Assembly: GCF_032854445.1 (NCBI RefSeq)
Contig: NC_088305.1
Span: 4,133,152-4,197,151, forward strand
Length of the DNA: 64,000 nucleotides
Direction: 5' to 3'
Source: Liolophura sinensis
Taxonomy: Eukaryota; Mollusca; Polyplacophora; Chitonida; Chitonidae
The translations under genes and the position numbers were made by a program. Below, piece after piece: positions 47,901 to 56,900 of this stretch. The notes under the pieces are model-generated. The model was not told where the DNA came from and made no database searches. It saw only the letters and a list, made by a program, of their open reading frames with translations. Numbering within the stretch: position 1 is the stretch's first letter; the number at the start of each line of letters is the position of its first letter.

Positions 47901-50900
47901 TTGACCTGCCTGAACTCTCGCTGCCAGCAAGGAGTTACCTACCAGGCTCACTGTCAGTGTGGTTGCTGTCTGACACCGTGCCGGTGTCACCATTTTTGTT
48001 ATTAATTGCGAAAATATTTTGCTGCTACCAAGGGTAATAGAATAGAAATAGTGTTTACAAATTTGAGGTATAATATATAAACTGTTCCACATCGATTTGA
48101 TGTAAAACTACCGTTAGAGACAACCCTGACGCGAACATTATTTCTTAAGTAGACAACCTTGACAAAAGAGCAGTTCATCGTGAACTACGATCATGTGCGA
48201 TGAAACAATAACAACGAAAAATGATTTAGTTCCTAAGCTTGGTACAAAGGACATTTTATGCCTAAACCATGCCACAGTCAATGAGTACTAATGTTGTTTT
48301 AACTGGAAAGATGCTGCACGTAGTTTGTTACAACAAGAATCTCCCCAAAAGTATTGGAAATTTTGGTCGAATTTTTCAGTTCAAAATGTTAAAAATGACG
48401 GATGTTTCGCCAAACTTAAGGTTGTTAGAGAAATGCTCTTTGCAACCTAGCCAAACTATATTTGATTACCAAACTTGCAGAGAAACTCCTTAAAAATGTC
48501 AATGTGTTTTACGTGAAATATGATCATCTAATTAAATCATCAAGTATTAAAATTCTTACGTTGGAAAGGACAGGGGTCCGCGGAAAACTGTGTCCTTCAA
48601 CAGTTATATCAAGGCGCCAAAAATAACTTGCGCTCATGAGTCCACAAAATGTCTTTATATGTTCAAAGTCTTCCAAAACATTCCACAAAAATTCTAATTT
48701 GATTTAACGATATCGCTAACCCATAAACATTCACATTCTACAGGTAAAACCTATGTCTGCGTTATGGACAAGGCAGTAAATTAACCCCTCACCTGCCATA
48801 CAATTATATGAAATAATATACTTTCTCTAGCAAAATCGCCACACTATCATAGCTAGAACCAACATGAAATATGTCGCCTCATATGCCATATGTCGATTTC
48901 AGCTGTAACTTGGCGAGCATATCGATTTGACTCGACATATTTCATGATGGTCCACATGCTCTACATAAGTGTACGTCTACTATGTAACTATGGTACACTT
49001 AACATGATTAAAATTATTATAGGTGTAAAATTGGGAGCCGTAAAAGGATATCACGGGTGTCTTCTTTTTCTTTACTGTGCGATTTTTAAGCAGACAAAAA
49101 GAAAAACTTTTCTTCATTTCCTTTTTCTGCTTAAAAAAATGCAACCGGATGCCTTTTTCTCGGAGTTTTTCCTTTTTTTGAGGGCCCGCATAAAAATGAT
49201 TAACTTAGAGTGCAAAAGAGCAAAAAATAATAAACGTACAAAAAAAGAAAATGTCCCTTTTAAGCCTTAAACCCTTAGTCATTAATTTATTCAAACCTAT
49301 ATGGAGCCGGGTTATTTCTTTACAGCCAACGATATCCCGGTCACACTTTGAATGGCATACTTTCCAACCAAGCCGCCCGTCAACATGGTGTCAGCTGTCC
49401 GTTCAGACCCCCAGGGAACTGCCGCAGACAGAAGTACAGAACTGTTGACGGGAGCTGTAATAACATACTTAACCCGCTCTGGGGAGCAGCCTTCACGCCT
49501 TTTACTCGGACCCTGCCTGCTGTATACGGTATGACACTGTTATGTGTTTAATCAAGCTTCTCCTTTTCTTACGTATTTGGTTTCTGGGCGTCTGTTCAGA
49601 CAGTCACCGATGATCATGTTTCTTTTGCTTCTCCGTAGAGAAAAACCTTTTGTAGAGTGTCAAAAGGCAAAACGTTTGCACAACAAGTGGGAGAACCTCT
49701 TGGTCAAGGGTTATTCGTCACGAGGGAGAACCTACAGGCTAAGAGTTGGTAACCTTGTGGAAGAAACTGTTCGTCAACGGGTAACCGTCTTGTCAAAGAA
49801 GATGTTGAGCTTGCTTGTCGTCTGCTCTCCATTATAACATGATAACATCTTTAAATGTCCGGCCTTAACTCTAGCTATTACTGTGTTTCAGAACAACGTA
49901 ATGATCGTGACGATCTCCCACGAAGTCGCTCGGTTACTGGTCAACAGCTGCCCAACCCCCGTGTCATCAGCACTCGGTTCCACGAGGGTGCCCCGATCGG
50001 CGACGATTCCATATATTCTATGCTCGTTACTATATATGGGCAGTTTCTGGCACATGACATCACTGACAGAGCTCCCACCAAAGGTCAGTATAAAACACCA
50101 CAGAATAGGGAGTCAAACCAGAGCAGTGATGACAGTGGCAAATGATCAGACCTACTGCTGGTGATTATGGCCCTATGCATATTTACCTGAGTATTTATTC
50201 TAGACGTTCATTTAAATGTAGAATTCGGTAAAAAGAAAATGCATTGATGTTTATTGTAATATATCAATATTTTTCATAAAACCACAAATATTAAAAGCTA
50301 GAAAGGTGGGACTGCAGATATCATCCACCTCAAAACATAACGAAACCAATGTTATCACCACTCCTCAGTACTGATCTTTTTCGCCGCAGTCAATTTTACA
50401 TGTAGTTTCACAACTAGCATTAAATTGTTACCATACTATGGGAGGCTGAGAAAAACCGCGTAGTCGAAGGTGGAGAAGGAATCTGTTTCACCAACTCAAA
50501 TAAAAGTTATACAGAAAACATTTACATCTAATGTACAGGTATTCTTAACATGACTCGGTTGTTCAGCACTTGCTTGTGACCAACAGTTCACTCTGAAGTT
50601 CTTTACTGCATATCAGGCGATGCTCAGTCAATTGAACTGGATTATTTCTAGGTGAGGTAGGCAGCCGGGGCAGTCTAATGTATCAAGAATAATGTTCACA
50701 GGTTCAAGGAATTTCTAATTTATCAAGCATAATGGTTCACAGGTTCAAGGCATTTCTAATTTATCAAGCATAATGTTCATAGGCTCAAGACATTTCCAAT
50801 TTATCGAGCATAATGGTTCACGGGTTCTGGGCATTTCTAATTTACCAAGCATAATGGTTCACAGGTTCAAGGCATTTCTAATTTATCAAGCATAATGGTT

Positions 50901-53900
50901 CACAGGTTCAAGGCATTTCTAATTTATCAAGCATAATGGTTCACAGGCTCAAGGCATTTCCAATTTATCAAGCTTAATGATTCACAGGTTCAAGGCATTT
51001 CTAATTTATCAAGCATAATAGTTACAAAACAGGGTATTAAATATTCCTTTCTTAGGTGACTGATAACGTATGATCTGATTGTGGACTGCGTCTACAGTTC
51101 CGGACCAGTCATGCCAGCCTAGAAAACCAACATTACCTTCTTGTTTGATATGTTTGTACGGGTGTGTCTATGCGTGTGTGTGTGTCAAAATCACAAAAAT
51201 TTGCCGTCTGATTTCAGGCAGTAACCAGGCAGTGTTAAAATGCTGTAATCAACGAATTAAAACGTAAGTTTAAGACTATCTGCCAGTTGTTGTTGGTGTT
51301 ACCACTTTAAAACTTCCAATGTATCTTTAAATGGCTTGCAATATAAAGTTTTCAGCATGGGGTATAAAAATAGCGACAATACTTGGATAGTTGGCAGATG
51401 GTAACACGTAACAATCCATATATAGCAAAGGCTGTGGAAGATATTTACTCACCTTTACTGGATTCAGAGGAAACCACTGACTCTCCAAAATGTACATTTC
51501 ATCTGGATCTATCTTTGTACTAAAACCAAAACGGTTTCCTCTCCCACAGGCTTTAGGACAAGAGGGGTAGTTTCAATTTTGGCATTGTAATTTATCTTTA
51601 CTTGGACAGCAATGTACCAAAGGATCCTGCATATGACGTGTACATCTCGTAGCATTTGTGAGGTCCTGCCTCGATTGTGCGAAGATTTCAATCAACATCA
51701 TAAGTTGCTAGTGCAAAAACTAGTATGTCAAGTTTGTTTGTTAAGTTTTACGATGGGTACAATTCTCTTCTAAGTAAATATGAAGAGAATATCAGTCGGT
51801 TAGCGCGCTAGCGCAGCGTAATGACCCAGGAGTCTCTCACCAATGCGGTCGCTGTTAGTTCAAGTCCAGCTCATGCTGGCTTCCTCTCCGGCTGTACGTG
51901 AGAAGGTCTGCCAGCAACCTACGGGTGGTCGTGGGTTTCCCCCGGGCTCTGCCCAGTTTCCTCCCACCATAATGCTGATCGTTGTCGTATAAGTGAAATA
52001 TTCTTGAGTACGGGCGTAAAACACCAATCAAATCAAATAAATAAATCCAGAATATCTGGCGCTCTGCCTTGTAATTGTATCTGATAGCGCTTAACCAGTG
52101 GCTGGGGCATTGTATTCGTCGTGTTGAATTAGACCGCCACATTTGCGCGAATCTGTTCTATTTCCTACTTTTTGTGCATTTACTTTCTTAGTTCTTTGGT
52201 GGTGTGTGTTATACCTCACGTTTTGGGAATTGGCCTTGCGATTATTTACCTGGAACGTCCTTACTGGTTGACGGCTGCAAGACGAATGTCTGTTTCGACG
52301 AATAGACTATTCTGATTTTCCATGTATCGCTTAAAGTAAAAGAAAGATAAAATATGAAGTACGGTTCATCATGCAACATCATACTATGCAAATATATGCA
52401 TTTATTTATTGATTTTAGATTTTTGTGATGAGAGTTAGAGTCGTTTATACTTTTGAATTCTAAGGTGGGCTTTATGACCATATTGTCAGAGTTAGGAACT
52501 GTGACGTCACAGGCAGCTTTTTCCAGTTTTAATCACGACACTGAATGTTGTAATAACTCTTTTAACCCATGAGTAAAAGATAACTGAATAATGTTCTGAA
52601 AAAATTGCTTCCGTATAGATGAACATCAGGAATAAACGCGATGTTTATCGCGTAAATGAAAAAAAAAAGTAAATGAAAGCATTTTTACACATAATTTTCA
52701 GTTGTCTGTATGATGAACCTTACTTTCATTTTTAGCTTTTCTTTTGAAAAATTACTTATTATTTTGGTTCATTTTGGTTGATGGCTGACATATTCAACAA
52801 TTCTGTCCATTGTGCAAATTTTCTCTGAAGAAGAAAAGATTATTCTGGATTTAACACCTTTTCATTTCTGTTGACTTCCAGGCCTCCTGGAAAGTGTGCA
52901 ACTTTCAAGTTCCCACACGTGACTTTTTCCGGACTTTCAATAGAAACTGTATCGAATTTCCTCGCTCGTTGGAAGTAACGGATTTACACTGCACGCAGGG
53001 TAAGAAAACATTGTTGCTTCTCTTTTGCCTTCTCGTTAAACGATACGTGGATTGATACTCTTACTGGGTCAAATGCTAGTCTCTTTCTCTGTCGATTTTG
53101 TGTGCGTGGGGGGGGGGGGGGTCACTTCCGTATTCAAACGACGAATTTGCTTAACTGACAGACGAGAGGTACGCATATAAATGTGTAATTCTGGTTTCGT
53201 CTCCAAAGATGTGTACCAGAGCTTGTTGCACTTCCACCATTATTTTGGGTCATGTCACATAGGGTTTTCTTACAGCGGATATGCACTTACACTGACAGAG
53301 ACGAATGCAGCTGCACTGTTAAACAACGGGCAAGAGGACTCACCCAGTCAGATAGTACGCTGACCCTGGTCAACCACTCCTTGGGTTATCGCTCTTATTT
53401 TGAGAAAGGATCACGTCATGTACAGCGATTACTGTTTCCTCTAAGGTATATGACCCAACTGGGCGTCTCGCCAACGAAATCAAATGCTTGAATTCAGCAA
53501 CCCCTGCACTGGGCGCATTATAGGTCAAGAAGTAAGGCCAGGTATGTGAAATGCGAGGGTTTCCATCACTCATAAATACACCTGTCGCCAGAGTGTTCTT
53601 GACCCTGCTTCGGTGGCCTAATACAGCTAAAGTCTCAAAGTTGGGAGACCCGGCACAAAGCAAAGATCACGTCATACCGAAGAGTTTAAAAATGGTACTT
53701 GTTGCTGCCCCGCTTGGCTCTCAGCACTGAGAGAATAAAGCAACGAAATAGGACTGGTTGGCCAGGTGTCCGTATAATGTTGCTGGATGGGATATCACGT
53801 CTCGTGACTTTCTACATGATACTTCAGTGGCGGCAACACTATGGAGACATGGACTCGCCCTGCATACATACATGTATACATTAAGTTCTTGGGCATAACG

Positions 53901-56900
53901 TTGGACACAAATAGATCACTGTGGATGTGCTAACTGTTAAAATAAATCTTGCATACTGTTCAATACAGGGTCACGTGAACAATTGAACCAGGCTTCATCT
54001 TTCATTGACGGCGGTGCAGTGTACGGAGCCACGAAGAACAAGTCTGACAGCCTCAGGCGATTCAAGGGAGGTAAGTACATTTCTTTTAAATCTCCTCTTT
54101 AGGTACATCAGGACCACTACTCCTTTCCAGTGTGATACAAGAACCGTGAACAAGAATAGGGCTAAAAATGTCTACTAATGTATCATCTACACTTAAATCA
54201 ACTACCTCCAATCAACGCATTGTGCTGATTATTTCTTTGATTATGGGATCAAACCGAAAGTGTCAAGTATCGTGATATTCTCTGAAGCCATGTCGTGTAC
54301 AATAACAGTAACTACATATTTTCCTCATCTTCAGTTTGACGGTACATTGTCCCATGCTTGTCTATTTCAGGTTTACTGATGATGTCTGTTCCCCAGCAAC
54401 TACCATAATACCTCACCCCAACGCCCATGCTACCATGCAGGGCTTTGCTTTCTACGCCGCAGGTTAGCTTGGCTTTCTTTTATCTTTACGTGACGTGTAA
54501 TCATGCCAAGATTACAGAAAGTAACATTTTGATCCAAGGATAACTTTACGCCACCTATAACTTTCCATCAGCTAAAACTTTCCGTCAAAAAATCCAACAT
54601 CAGTTTCGGGTTATTCGTCAGTTATATACAGAAATCAGATAGAAAGAATACTGGCGATACTGGTACAGAAAAAAGTGATGTAAAGGTTTGTGCCAAATAT
54701 GACTGTAACTAGTACATTTTAGTATATCGATTTTTTCTGGCATGTTTAAGGAAGCCCCTTGTTATTTACCGGCAATCGTACTCTGAACGTCTGACGCACA
54801 GCAATTTTTGACAGGTGGGCTACCACGTTATATAACACAAGATAGCGCAACCCCCTCATGTGCACCCTCTACGGTTTATTGTTATCAAGTCTCGACGACC
54901 AACGAGAAGGCTGGTCTTAATTCTGACATATCTCTAATGTAGCAGCACTGTAAAGTCATGCCCAAGACACCCGGAACAGACACCTCGGCCAGTTGTAATT
55001 TCATGACACCAGCACAACTAGTACTTCAAGTATTGCTTTATGTCGCTTTCTAAAAGTCATCGGGCTTAATCGTCACGGAGTGTATTTAATACCATTCCTG
55101 CTTATATTATACCACAGGTGATAACCGGGTAAACGAGTTCATCGGATTAATAGCCATGGAGACAGTATGGATTAGAGAACATAATCGGATTGCGAAGGTT
55201 CTGGCGAGGAGGCACCGTAACTGGGATGACGAGAGATTGTATCAAGAGACCAGGAGAATCATCATCGCGATAATACAACATATCACATTCTCCGAGTATC
55301 TGCCAGCTATCCTAGGTCCTGACCTCATCCGCAAGTACGAACTGAGACATCTTATTAGTGGCACTACACGGGCTATGATGCCAACCATGACCCCAGTCTT
55401 GCCAACTCTTTCGCACGACAGCCATGAGATTCGGTCACAGTATGCTACAAACCACCTACCGTTGTTGAACCGACAAAACAATGACAATGGTTACACGCAA
55501 TAGATCTGAAAGACACGTTCTTCAGACCACAGACGTTCCTTCTTCACGAAGATCCGTTAATGCGCGGCATGGCCGCCCATCCCAGCAAGAATGTGACCGT
55601 ATCTTGTCCAGCAGCGTGATAAACAATCTGTACGAGACTGATGAAGGCACTGGGTCGGATTTGGCAGCCAGTAACATTCAGAGAGAGCGGGATCACGGAC
55701 TGCAGTCATACGTTGAGTGGAGAAGACATTTCGGATTATCTGTGCCCAAGAGGTTTGACACGTCTTCAGAAGGGTTCTCTGACCACACAGATGACACAGT
55801 GAGGAGGCTGAGCAGATTATACAAGTAAGATTCTATGGGGATTGAAGAGATTAATCGTGGTACAACCGATAATTTTATTTTAATCGAAACTACTACCTGC
55901 AGGAGACCGAGGAGAACGTTCTTAGACAACCTATAAAGGTTTCTGCTAAGCCACCCAACAGGAGCGAGCTAGTCGGTAAGGGAAAGTTTAGGATATGCCA
56001 GTCACCAATAATATATATTCTCCTTTCGCTCGCTTTACATCACTGCCACCACTGGCAAATCTTGATATTCAAGCTTAGCCTCACCACTGGTGTTCTGGCG
56101 CGGAACACCGAGCACTTTAAGCGCTCTGCTGTATGGTCGTGGACTTCAGACGGGGCATGTGAAATGGTACAGGCAGCTACTCTCTTCTGTTTGAGGTCGA
56201 CAAAATCAGATGGCCTTATCTAAACCTATTTCATTGGCTGCATGTTTGTATAATGCATTTCAGGAAGCAAGGTGCACACACATAAAAAATAATATTATTT
56301 TTAATATTTGTTGATTTGGAGTCTAAACCAGTCACGAAGATGTCTATTAGCTTTTGAGATTTATGAAATGTAAAAAAGACTAAATTAAGAAAATTCCTTG
56401 AATGCCACCGGTTCCAGGGTTTTTAAGCAACATGAGGGCTTCCGTGGCCGAGGGGTTAGCACACCAGCATGGCGCAATGAACCAGCGCCCGGTTTAACGC
56501 ATTTTCCAAAGTCCAGTAAATTGCTTGAGTCGGAGTCTAGGATGAAGTGTTTTCTCGACAGAACTTAAGTCAAAAGCTTCATAAGCATAGTAATAATGTT
56601 GCTTAAGCAAAATAACTTAAGAAGTATCGTGAAACCGGGCCCAGGATCCTCTTACTAATGCGAGTGAGTTCAAGTCCAGATCATACTGGCTTCCCTCTCC
56701 GACCATAAGTTGAAAAATCTGACAGCGATATGCGGGTGGTCGTGGGTTTCCCCCCAGGTTCTGCCCTGTTTCCTCCACCATAATGCTCTTATCGTATAAG
56801 TGAAATATTCTTGAGTATGGCGTAAAAAACGAAACAAAAAATAAATGAATCTAAGCAATATATTTCAATGATTTTCAGCTGTTGCTTCAGTACCAACAGC

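Noticed and set aside
48890-49270. 126-codon open frame rich in K and F
   Set aside because: Overlaps small hairpin repeats inside an intron. Composition looks like translated AT-rich sequence.
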